DNA of 64,000 nucleotides, taken from assembly GCF_019320115.1 (NCBI RefSeq), contig NC_089583.1, positions 77,749,739 to 77,813,738 on the forward strand, read 5' to 3'. The DNA comes from Miscanthus floridulus. Taxonomy: Eukaryota > Streptophyta > Magnoliopsida > Poales > Poaceae. The stretch's first letter is position 1. Every line of letters begins with the position of its first letter. Positions 55,701 through 64,000 of the stretch are shown piece after piece. The position numbers and the translations under genes are program-made. A model generated the notes under the pieces. It was given only the letters and a program-made list of their open reading frames with translations, made no database searches and was not told the DNA's origin.

Positions 55701-56520
55701 GTGGCCAAGCTAGTTTTTGTCGCAAGTATACAAGCTTCATGGCCTTCCGAATGCAATTGTGTCCGGACAGGACTGTATTTTCACCAGTGCACTGTGACGG
55801 GAGCTTTTCAAGTTAGTTGGGGTTGAACTATTTATGAGCTCGGCTTACCATCCACAGTCTGACGGTCAAATGGAGAGGGTAAATCAGTGTTTGGAGGCCT
55901 TTCTCCGGTGTTATGTGCTTGCATGCCCGCAGCAGTGAAGCAGTTGGCTTGATTTGGCGGAATTTTGGTACAACACCTCGATGCACTCTGCTCTGGGCCG
56001 ATCGCCGTTTGAAGTTTTATATGGCTTTGCTCCCCAACAGTTTGGTATGCATACCGTAGATGATCCTCCAATTACGAACCTCACCAAGTGGCTTTAGGAC
56101 CGGGAACTGATGTCAGAACTGATCAAGCAACATCTTCATCGCGCTAAGCACAGAATGAAGAAGCAGGCAAATGAGAAACGTTCTGAGCAGATATTTCAGC
56201 CAGATGATTGGGTCTTACTCAAGTTACAGCCTTACGTCCAGTCTTCCTTGGCTGATCGTTCCAACCAGAAGTTGGCATTCAAGTCTTTTGGGCCTTTACG
56301 CATTGTTGAGCGTATTGGATCGGTGGCTTACTGGTTGGAGCTCCCGACCTCTTCTTCCATTAACCCCGCTTTTCATGTCTCCCAGCTCAAGAAGGCCGTG
56401 GGTGCTCACCACATTGTTGAGCCATCTCTGCCGCCGTCATTTGTTCGTTGGAGTATTCCTGAGAAGATCTTGCAACGCCGCTCTATTCTTAAAGGATCGA
56501 CTCGGGTTTGTAAGGGCTGA
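55701..56520 (+). pseudogene. Reina-like integrase, catalytic core and C-terminus (after the insertion)
   Basis: It resumes with AKLVF. The second catalytic Asp is in the frameshifted VSDRDCIFTSALW stretch (about 55750-55790), and the Glu is in SAYHPQSDGQMERVNQCLEA (about 55840-55900). FWYNTSMHSALGRSPFEVLY follows, then the C-terminal domain in one frame from 56110: DDWVLLKLQPYVQSSLADRS, KSFGPLRIVERIGSVAYWLE and INPAFHVSQLKKAVG. It ends at a stop at 56518-56520. The PAFHVSQLK string is usual for plant chromovirus integrase tails. No clear chromodomain was seen. Confidence 0.9.
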
Positions 56521-56622
56521 TCAAATGGTCCCAGATGCCTTCTTCTCTGTCTACTTGGGAAGATCTGGACTACCTTCGTCAGCAGTTCCCACGCGCTGCT
56601 TTCTAGGGACATCCAGGTGCGC

Positions 56623-56635
56623 AAGGAGGAGGGGG
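56623..56635 (+). other. Polypurine tract of the Reina-like element
   Basis: AAGGAGGAGGGGG directly precedes the 3' LTR start TGTTAGG. Confidence 0.9.
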
Positions 56636-56949
56636 TGTTAGGAATGGCACCCGTGGAGCTATGCTGGATGATGAACAGGAGGCTTCGGTGCCAGGCGCGA
56701 CTAGAGGAAGACCAGTCGGGCCAGGGCCAAAAGTGCAAAGGTGTATGGGTCGGAGTGGGATAACGAGTGAGCCTAGTAGCGTATGCGTGCGTGAGTTGTC
56801 GTCTTATATGGCTGGCCTCTGCCCGTTGAGGGTATGACTATTGTATCACACATTATTTAAACCTGAACTAAGATTCGTCTTCCTCCCTGCCTCTGCTGTT
56901 CTTACTCGCCTTTGATCCGATCTTCCCTTTTCCAGCCCAGCTGTTAACA
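56636..56949 (+). repeat. 3' LTR of the Reina-like element
   Basis: 314 bp, TGTTAGGAATGG to GCTGTTAACA, matching 38531-38845. It is followed by AATTG, against ATTTG before the 5' LTR. Confidence 0.92.
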
Positions 56950-57139
56950 AATTGTTGCTCGTTGCAACCTTTCGCCTTCGCAGCTGCCTGACGGCTAGAT
57001 GGCTGCACATGTGGATCCCAACTCTAGTGATGCATATCACTGCATATTTGAGCAGCGGCGGAGCTTGAGTCAAAATTAAAGGGGGGCAAATTGTACTGTA
57101 GCTTTTGAGGTTTACTACAGGCTGCTATGACCATATTCA

Positions 57140-57258
57140 GCCCTGTTCGCTTGTTGGTTTCAGCCATGGCTTATCAGCCATAATACCGTGTTTTTCTCTC
57201 ACAACAAACCAGCACCAGCCGGATTTATCAGTTCAGAAACCAACCAACGAACATGCTC
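57140..57258. mobile_element. Short hAT-like MITE, copy 1
   Basis: The segment begins GCCCTGTTCGCTTGTTGGTTTC and ends GAAACCAACCAACGAACATGCTC, a nearly perfect inverted repeat of about 20 bp. It contains TTTTTCTCTCACAACAAACCAG, shared with the other members. The TSD is not clear. Confidence 0.75.
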
Positions 57259-57288
57259 ATTATTAGTAGCACCTGACATTTGAGCAGT

Positions 57289-57417
57289 GGCCCGTTCGCT
57301 TCGCTGAAAAAACTAAGTCGAAATACTGTTCTGACTGATTTGTTGTGAGAGAAAAATATTGTTTCAGCTAAAAAAATAAGCTGAAAAAGATAGATTATAA
57401 GAAAAGCCAACAAGGCC
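57289..57417. mobile_element. Short hAT-like MITE, copy 2 (diverged)
   Basis: It starts GGCCCGTTCGCTTCG, has the shared core TTGTGAGAGAAAAATATTGTTTCAGC in the opposite orientation to copy 1, and ends CCAACAAGGCC. The terminal repeats are weak, and the assignment rests on the core. Confidence 0.6.
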
Positions 57418-57714
57418 ATCACTGCACTATTGACTGGTTTGTTCACTTTATATATAGCTGTTGCAATTATATTGTCAGTAGCACTGATTTGTTGAGGCGG
57501 CGCATGGCAGGACACTAGCTGTGGAGCTTTGCACTGACAAATCGTTAGTAACTGTCATCCATTGGCTGAATTGCTTCTACAGCAGCTTTGCACACACCAG
57601 GGGACGCAAAGCCCAGGTTGACCGACACTGAGCTTCGCCGGTGTATTTGAGGATGAGGCCATAGGCCCCTTCCAAATGGGCTCAGGCAGCCACACCTCTC
57701 GTCCTGCCCCTAGA

Positions 57715-57843
57715 GGCGCTGTTCGTTTCTCTTATAATCCATTTTTTTCAGCTTATTTTTTTAGCTAGAACGATGTTTTTCTCTCACAATAAATCAGCCG
57801 GAACAGTGTTTCGGCTTATTTTTTCAGCGAAGTGAACGGGGCC
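57715..57843. mobile_element. Short hAT-like MITE, copy 3
   Basis: It starts GGCGCTGTTCGTTTC and ends GTGAACGGGGCC, with the core TTTTTCTCTCACAATAAATCAG. Inner arms CAGCTTATTTTTT and a second, similar stretch flank the core. Confidence 0.7.
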
Positions 57844-58148
57844 AGCCCTGCCAAATGGGACTTGGTACTCGTACTCTCTCCAATGAGTTCAGCGCCATAC
57901 AAACTCTTAAGCAATCGGCCTCTAAAGAGCATGTCCTAGCTGTTAGGCGTGTGTTAACTTTTTTCTCGAATACGCAAAAAATTTGTGTATCATTGTAATT
58001 AAGAAGAAGAGTTTAACCGTACAAACGACACGTTTCCAAAGAGCACGCTAGGTGGTCTCACAGCTATTACTGGACCAACCTAGCAAACTATTATAAACTT
58101 CGATATTACATAAATGGTATACAACCAAACTAAGAGCACCGCTGCAAC

Positions 58149-59111
58149 CTAAGGAGCTGGGCGTCGCCGTTGGTGGTTGCACGACCCTCCTCCGCCATTC
58201 GAGAAGAGCGCTCTTCTACCCGCTCTACTGTTGGTCGCTGGGAACAACTCGTCCAAAGCTGCCACGTGGCTCGGCGTCAAGTTCCGTGCGAATATGAAGT
58301 CGTATGTTCCCTTGGACGCAGACTGACACTGGAGCTGCCGGCGGCACAATGCCCATCCTCTGCATGAAGAGTACCTCGCCCCGCTTGGAGGTCGGTATGT
58401 GCGCCAGCGGCTGTGCGGCAATCCGTCTACTCCTGATTGGCAGGGACCTTTTGGTTGCCGCCTTCAGCCGTGGTGGAGTGGTGATTAAGGGCGACCTTCG
58501 CTTGAGTTGCATCTCCTCGGTAAACCGTACGTGACGCCAAGCGGCCTCGCGCGGTGTGGGCGTCGCGTCGCTGGGGTCAAGTCGTGGCTTAGCTATCCGG
58601 TTGGCCGTCCTTCATCGGCGTAGAAGGGTTAGGTGTGGCTTGGCCGACCGAATGGCCATCGTGCGTCGGCGTAGAAGTACCCGCCATGTGCTTGGCCGCC
58701 TCGAACCCAGGTGGCCAGACCTCACCATCCTTCCTAGGCGGCACAGCACCCGCAACAACGGGCAGTCCCATCAGTGAAGGTGTATCCTGCATAGGCGACG
58801 ACAAAGGCAGATCCATCGCGCACTTAGTAGCCGTCATCGGAGAACTAGTGACCACCAACGAAGCTTGAACCTCTTGAGGGGAGGATGCCACATCATGCAG
58901 ACACCCAGGCATCGGAGTGATCCGCTTGCCGACTCGCGACGAGTAAGGCGGCAAGCTCGTCCAGCATCGGGTCGACCGAGACAAGCCAAGTGGGAGGGTC
59001 TGCGCCCACGCACAGCGCCTCCGCCAGCAGATTTGGCTCGAGGAAGCAGCGTGTGGCACTCGAAGGAGAGACGTCGATGGTGTCGGCAGGCGCGTCCATG
59101 CTGATGTTCAT
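58149..59111 (-). pseudogene. Decayed ORF, possibly ORF1-like protein of a grass retroelement
   Basis: On the minus strand three consecutive frames look like pieces of one protein. 59111 onward reads PADTIDVSPSSATRCFLEPN and GADPPTWLVSVDPMLDELAA. 58800-58590 reads VWPPGFEAAKHMAGTSTPTH. 58460-58150 reads RRIAAQPLAHIPTSKRGEVL, then FMQRMGIVPP and VAALDELFPATNS. The LAHIPTSKRGEVL...MG style is familiar from many grass hypothetical proteins tied to LINE-like retroelements, but I cannot name the family firmly. No start, zinc knuckle or RT is visible. Two frameshifts and several stops make it a pseudogene. It could instead be a fragment of a host gene family. Confidence 0.4.
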
Positions 59112-60508
59112 CGCTGGCTCACCCCTGCGCGGTCGACGTTAACTTGTTACATAGAAAAGTTCTTATATAGTAGTGCTACTGTATCTGTTTTTTTCTAGGA
59201 AGCAAATACAGAAGGAGATAGTCACATACAAACAAACATGGACACACACTCACCCCATTTGGAGATAGGTTCCCATACTACTGACGTTCTCTCTTCTTTT
59301 CTTTAATTTAAAGGATTATAACAAGGTGATATACCATCATTCTAACCAATATCATTCCTGGCCTTTGCATATATATAGTTAGCATGATCAGAGTCCTGAG
59401 CGATGGCCTTACTTGCAATAGCCCAAACAAATAGATAATGCTATATAGCGGCAGATGTTAGCAGATTTTTTTTTTTTTACCAAACATAATACAGATACAG
59501 ACGTACCCGCTCTACTAGCAGCCGCAGTAATACTTAATTAATAACGTACCTGTGCAGAATCCGGGCTTATGGGCACAAGAGATATCAGGATAAGTGGATA
59601 AGGCCCCCCGGACAAGACGTTGTCTTTTCTCCTTTCCCCAAACGAAGCACGCCGGTCGGACCCACACACAAGGAAAAAACCTCGCTGTGCCAAGCCTATA
59701 GACCCGTCAGATGAGAAATTCAGATCTCCAGTTGATTACTTGAAGTTCATCGTTGTGAACCCGTCAAAGGTTCTTTTTGCCACGTTTCCAGACGCGCAGC
59801 ATCGATGATGTTCGTGATTCACATGATCTTGATCGCCTGATGCAGTAGCAGCCATACAGTATGTGTATGAAACTACACTGTTATTAGACAAACTCTATCT
59901 CGGGGGGTGGGGTGTTAGGCATCTCGAGCTCTCCATCTGAATTGGAGATATGCTATGCAGATCTCTGCAGGCTGCTGAGTTCCTGCAAGAAATGGCAACC
60001 TGCGCCTGCTTTTCGGTAGTGCCAAGTCGGATTGTCGGTAGCCCTTGTCTGTCCCGAGAGTTGTTTCGTCATCTCCTGCAGATAGAAAGATTCGAGCGCT
60101 GCAGCCGCCGAGCAGCGTGTCATTTACTTGCTCTTCTGGTATAGGGCTGCATTGCGAGTCATTAGGAAAACGTCTAAATCGACGATGAGCTGCACATGCA
60201 TTTCCTTCCGCAAAAGAGCCACAAGATTAGACGTCACAGTGTTTGCCGATCTCGCGCGCGTGCTTATTATGGCCAGCTAGCGCTTATCCAAACTGGATGA
60301 ATCGGAAAAGTTCAGTGGCTAACAACAGCCCGAACTTCGAGTCTGAAGCCAATCTGTCATCAGTGTCCAAATCACGCAAATGACAGTGACATAATCAGTA
60401 ACTTGAGGAATTGAGAAACAGCACATACAGGTATAGCTACGTGTCCATTAAGAATCGTCCTAAATACATCATCAGGAAAGAGCCCTATCTCTTTACTCCA
60501 TCGGTAAA
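59112..60508. other. Unassigned DNA, no supported gene
   Basis: Only short ORFs without domains, a poly(T) run at about 59467-59479 and moderately GC-rich patches are present. Nothing here could be assigned to a family. Confidence 0.6.
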
Positions 60509-60632
60509 GGCCCCGTTCATGTGCCCTTAAACCCTGATCCGCTTCTTTTTTCATTCGGAACAGTATTTTTTTCTCATAAATTCCTTCAGATTTCTCCATA
60601 TTTCTCCAAAATTCCTTCAAGCGAACGGGACC
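60509..60632. mobile_element. Short MITE, GGCCCCGTTC type
   Basis: The 124-bp segment begins GGCCCCGTTCATGTGCCC and ends AAGCGAACGGGACC. It shares CTTCTTTTTTCATTCGGAACAG and TTTTTTTCTCATAAATTCCT with the next feature. The flanking AAA on both sides may be part of a duplication but is too simple to rely on. Confidence 0.75.
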
Positions 60633-60707
60633 AAAAGCGTCCCCGTAGAAAGTGTTGTTTTAGGCTAGTACTGCACCATCCACTAGCCCCTGCTCCCTAC
60701 ACTAGAG

Positions 60708-60944
60708 CGCCCCGTTCGCGTGCCCTTAAACTCGGCTTGATCCTGCTTCTTTTTTCATCCGGAACAGTATTTTTCTCTCACAAATTCCTCCAGCATTCTT
60801 CCAAACCATCCAAATTCCTACAGAATTCCTCTAAGCAAACATGATTCGCTTGGAGGAATTCTGGAGGAATTTGGATGGTTTGGAGGAATGCTAGAGGAAT
60901 TTGTGAGAGAAAAACACTGTTCCGGATGAAAAAAGAAGCGGATC
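60708..60944. repeat. Two copies of the same MITE in inverted orientation, forming a long fold-back
   Basis: Left arm about 60739-60840, right arm about 60845-60944; the reverse complement of the right arm matches the left almost base for base (GCTTCTTTTTTCATCCGGAACAG, CACAAATTCCTC, CCAAACCATCCAAATTCCT). Only about four bases lie between the arms. The left copy still has the terminal CGCCCCGTTCGCGTGCCC; the right copy lacks its outer end. An RNA from here could fold into a hairpin of about 100 bp. Confidence 0.85.
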
Positions 60945-61603
60945 ATGCTCCCTCCCACCCACCTCGCATCCTTGTACGGCGGAGAAGACCAGGGCGGCGC
61001 GGCCTCAGACGCAAGGTCGTTGGGCAAGGAGGCGGCACGTCCACCCTCTTCTTCCCCTCCGACGACGCCCTCCCTCCTCTTTTTCACCTGCCCCGGTGAG
61101 TGTGGGGCTCGGCGTGGTGCGGTGCCAGCACCGACGCTGCGAGAAGCCACCGGCAAGGACGGGGCCGCTGGTGCTCGGAGAGGCTCCCACGCTAGGCGAG
61201 GCTGCCGACGAGAGCGGGCATGGCCCCCGCGCCGTCCGGATCCACTGGCGCACGGGCGGCGAGGAGGCGCGGAGGCGGAGGATCAACGAGGGCCCGCGCG
61301 CTGATGAGGAGGAGGCGTGCTCTCCGGTCATCTAGTCGTGGTCCACGTCACCAAGGTCCACCATCACCAGCGCTGGGGCGAGGACAGTTGCGGGCTGCAC
61401 GCCTAGGCACCTCCTCTGTCTCCATCTCGACATGCTTACAGGCACCTCCTCTTCCCATCTTCCTGACGCAGTCGCCGCACTACGGAGAGTCCGCCGGTGA
61501 GGGCGTCCGAGGTCGCCGGCGAGGACGAGCGAGGGCGCCAGTGCTGGGAGACGCCCCATGCCATGTGAAGCCACCGGTGAGACCGTGAGAGAGAGCACAG
61601 ACC
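60945..61603. other. GC-rich DNA without a supported gene
   Basis: Arg/Pro/Gly-rich ORFs occur in most frames on both strands, which reflects base composition. No domain, start context or splice structure stands out. Confidence 0.55.
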
Positions 61604-62281
61604 TAAAGATGGCAACGGGCCTCGATGCCCGACGGGTATTTGATCCATTAGGGGATAGGGATAGGATCATATCTTTACCCACGGGCATCTAAATGAGCAA
61701 GAATCCATCCCCGACGGGTATAGCGGGTATGGGAACGTTCCCTATTTACCCGTCCCCGTTATCCATTGGGGAACCCGACTATTTGAGCTGTCATGCGAGT
61801 ATTAGGCCCAAAGAAACTCAACATATGTATTTTGACCCAAATTTGAACAATCATATATATAGTTTGTGAGTTCTAGGAACCCTAGTTCATTTTTTCTCAT
61901 CATCTCCGTCAGCAGCACAAGCATGCATGCCTCACGAGTGCTCGTACCCCTCGCTTCCTCAGTTCGGTCTCTCTGTCATCTTTGCTCGTCCTCCTCGTAA
62001 CTTCGCTCCTTCTCCTCGGCATCTCCGAGACTCCGACACTTATATCTGGGTGAAGAAGAAACGTCTTCGATTGCAAAGCTGCGACCCCAAGTGTCCTTAT
62101 TTATCTGGTATGCAGTATCCGTCGGGTATCTGTTACCCGGACCGATGCCCGATGGGTACGGGGATGGGCAAGAATCTATACCTGAGACAGTTAACGGGGA
62201 CGGAGACGGGATGAATTCTCCGTAGCGGGAAAGAGAACGTTCCGACGATACCTGATGGGTACATCCCCGTTGCCATCCTTA
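61604..62281. mobile_element. Non-autonomous hAT transposon (678 bp)
   Basis: The terminal inverted repeats are TAAAGATGGCAACGGG at the left and CCCCGTTGCCATCCTTA at the right, the GGATGGCAACGGG type common in plant hAT elements. The 8-bp flanks CACAGACC (61596-61603) and CGCAGACC (62282-62289) agree at 7 of 8 positions, as expected for an old hAT duplication. Subterminal GATGCCCGACGGGTA / GATGCCCGATGGGTA motifs recur near both ends. There is no transposase. Confidence 0.88.
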
Positions 62282-62381
62282 CGCAGACCTCATGCCAACA
62301 GGCGGATGCCCTGCACCAGATCTAGATTGGGACGGATAGAGAACGGACGTAGATAGGAGAGACAGCATATAGGGGTATATA

Positions 62382-62661
62382 AGGGGTGTTTTGTTGCCCC
62401 TTCTAAATTTTAGTCGTTGTTTCATCGAATGTTTAGACACATGTATGGAGTATTAAATATAGACTAATTACGAAACTAATTACATAGTTTGTGACTAATT
62501 TACGAGACTGAATCTTTTGAGCCTAATTAGTCCATGATTTGACAATATTTTGCTACAATAAACATGTGCTAATGACAGATTAATTAGGCTTAAAAATTCG
62601 TCTCGTGGAGTACTGACATGATTATATAATTTATTTTTTTATTAGTATCCTGAACACCCCA
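62382..62661. mobile_element. MITE with GGGGTGTT / AACACCCC ends
   Basis: The 280-bp segment begins AGGGGTGTTTTGTTGCCCC and ends TCCTGAACACCCCA. Its interior has the grass-MITE strings TAATTAGTCCATGATTTGACA and TTAGGCTTAAAAATTCGTCTCG, similar to those in the MITE at 26646-26916. The flanking TA may be the duplication, or a 3-bp TAA/ATA-like target; this is not resolved. Confidence 0.78.
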
Positions 62662-62763
62662 TACAACATTCCTTCCGACACACCTCCTAAATTTTAGTAG
62701 CTGGATCCAAATACCTCTGAGTCTTTCTCCTTGTATGCAGGCCGAGCTCTAAAACGACTCTTT

Positions 62764-62782
62764 TATTGGGATGGAAGGAGTA
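62764..62782. other. Stowaway-type terminal repeat remnant
   Basis: TATTGGGATGGAAGGAGTA resembles one end of a Stowaway/Mariner MITE (TTTGGGACGGAGGGAGTA). No partner end was found, so it is a fragment or a chance match. Confidence 0.35.
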
Positions 62783-63112
62783 CCTCTTTATTTCCATCCT
62801 TCTTGTGTGATCCTCGAGGCCTTGACGACGTCAATAGCGCACTGCGGGGACATGCTACCTCTAGATTCAGTTGCTCCTTGAGAAATTTCTGGATGGCACG
62901 CAAGGTAGCACCGGGGATCTGTCATCCTGTTCCAGACTTCCAGCAAGAGCAAGATATATGTACCAACGGTGAGAAAGGTCTTTGCATGCGCGTGCTTTAC
63001 AAGTGTCGCCGTCACGCGCGTGTCCGCTTGGGGGACTCTCTTTGACGCCTCTAGCGGCGGTTGTCACGCGCTGACTTCTCAGAGCTCACTAAAGTGCAAT
63101 ACAAGTGGTAAA

Positions 63113-63317
63113 TGTGAAAAAAAAAAATCGGTGCAGACGATCCACCGTGCCTCCAGTACATATATACCATGAATAGTTTCATATGTCCGATCAACACGAT
63201 CCAATAGCGTAGGGTGGAGTATGTACGATTGGATCGTGTTGACCGGATACATGATAACTATCCATGGTATGTATGCATTGAGGAACGTTGATACAGTATG
63301 CATGCAATTTTTTTTCC
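63113..63317. repeat. Fold-back (hairpin) element
   Basis: The arms are about 63113-63205 and 63228-63317. The inner 20 bp are nearly perfect (TCAACACGATCCAAT against ATTGGATCGTGTTGA). The outer parts pair less well (ATATACCATGAATAGTT against AACTATCCATGGTATGT), ending in A-runs facing T-runs. The loop is about 22 bp. It fits a fold-back MITE or a degenerate inverted duplication. Confidence 0.75.
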
Positions 63318-63587
63318 GTAAATGTCTAAATGATGGTACTCCATTTCAACATGTAGCACACGTACTCGGAAGTCGGAAGTGTGTGGTTTATACGAACTCC
63401 TCAAATCCAAGAGTGGCGACCCTCACCCTGCGGCCAACTTCGTCTGGAAGAGCTTCATGCTACTTACATTTAGTTGTTAAACGCAAGGGAGAATTAACCT
63501 GCACCGTATTGGGCGACTGCACAATGATGAGTGAATGAAATTAGGTGGGGATTCTCTCCTCCGTTGACCTTAAAAAACAGCTCTCAT

Positions 63588-63730
63588 TCAGTCTGTTCGG
63601 TTGGCTAATTCGTTTCGTTGCTAGGTTCGTGAAGAAGTACTGCTGGTTGGTTTGTGTGAGAGAAAAATACTGTTCCTGACTGAAAATTTACGATCATTTA
63701 CGACAAGCCACAGTCAAACGAACAGGCTGA
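63588..63730. mobile_element. Short hAT-like MITE, copy 4
   Basis: It begins TCAGTCTGTTCGGTTG and ends CAAACGAACAGGCTGA, and contains TTTGTGTGAGAGAAAAATACTGTTC, the core shared with the copies at 57140, 57289, 57715 and 60509. Confidence 0.75.
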
Positions 63731-64000
63731 TTATGCTCAAAGCCAGTCTGAATGGAAACAAACAATACTCCCCCACGCGCCAGAGGGAAAAGCTCCCCAG
63801 TGCCAAATAGAGTTCTAAGCTCTGCCTACAGTGGTTTGGATGGCTTTGTTTGATTGGATTCTTTTTTCTCTTGGCATTTTTTATGTACATTATTTGGTAT
63901 AAACTACATTAAGACAGGCAATCAAATCATACCATGCAGCATTCTTTTGGTAAAGTACTCTACTTTCGTACTATCTGATACCCAGCTTACTTTATTTTTC
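63731..64000. other. Unassigned right edge
   Basis: No ORF, repeat or element end is recognised in the last 270 bp. Confidence 0.6.

Larger units (their letters stand above)
38531..56949 (+). mobile_element. Reina-like Ty3/gypsy chromovirus, split by two insertions
   Basis: Short LTRs (315 and 314 bp) beginning TGTTAGGAATGG and ending GTTAACA lie at 38531-38845 and 56636-56949. Between them are a primer site, gag with zinc knuckle, protease, RT, RNase H and integrase on the plus strand, and a polypurine tract. The flanking 5-mers are ATTTG and AATTG, a possible TSD with one mismatch. Removing the insertions at 41205-49897 and 51464-55700 leaves about 5.5 kb. The small size, short LTRs and pol motifs fit the Reina clade. 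Each insertion interrupts pol at a clean TSD. The frame is also broken by many indels and stops, so the element is inactive. Confidence 0.88.
56950..58140. other. Unassigned DNA carrying short MITEs
   Basis: No gene is supported. The identifiable pieces are the three MITE-like inverted-repeat segments listed separately (57140, 57289 and 57715). The rest is low-complexity or unrecognised. Confidence 0.6.

Overview
This is plant nuclear DNA, almost certainly from a large-genome grass, probably of the Panicoideae/Andropogoneae (sorghum, sugarcane or Miscanthus type). That view rests on the repeat families: Tat-type Ty3/gypsy retrotransposons with an antisense ORF, LTRs starting TGTAACACC, a CACTA transposon with CACTGCCGG subterminal repeats, a plant RTE LINE ending in (TTG)n, and many small MITEs. 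I see no credible host gene. Nearly everything is transposable elements nested in one another, and many boundaries can be fixed by target-site duplications (TSDs).

Layout. (1) 1-26403: an old plus-strand Tat-like element (Tat-A; only its antisense ORF and 3' LTR are in the window) is split by a minus-strand Tat element (Tat-B, 284-23476, TSD ACTAC). Tat-B carries decayed gag-pol on the minus strand (21729 to 15633) and a decayed, intron-containing antisense ORF on the plus strand (11276-15017). Its 3' non-coding region holds 156-bp tandem repeats and is split by a coding-poor element with 3-kb LTRs (2947-10507, TSD ATGCC). (2) 26404-29671: unassigned DNA with one MITE. (3) 29675-38243: a CACTA element (TSD TTA) with a broken TNP2 transposase, an RTE LINE inserted at the TNP2 start codon (15-bp TSD), 254-bp tandem repeats with tRNA-like boxes, and a fragment of a Ulp1-type cysteine protease. 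(4) 38531-56949: a Reina-like chromovirus with 315-bp LTRs. It is split in reverse transcriptase by a solo LTR (41205-49897, TSD AAATA), which is itself split by a second solo LTR of a related family in the opposite orientation (44836-49069, TSD GGTAC). It is split again in integrase by a 4.2-kb non-autonomous Tat-like element (51464-55700) that is largely a 44-bp tandem array. (5) 56950-64000: unassigned DNA with short hAT-like MITEs, a 678-bp hAT element, two long fold-back repeats and one decayed minus-strand ORF.

How the parts relate. Autonomous elements here would supply gag, protease, RT/RNase H and integrase (Tat-B, Reina-like) or transposase (CACTA). The elements without coding capacity would depend on relatives elsewhere in the genome. 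All coding regions seen are broken. In Tat-B the premature stops are strikingly TAG-rich at glutamine-like positions, with TGA at arginine-like positions in gag, as expected from deamination of methylated CHG and CG cytosines. Coordinates, motifs and TSDs were read by eye from the sequence; family names are from known domain architecture and no database search was run.
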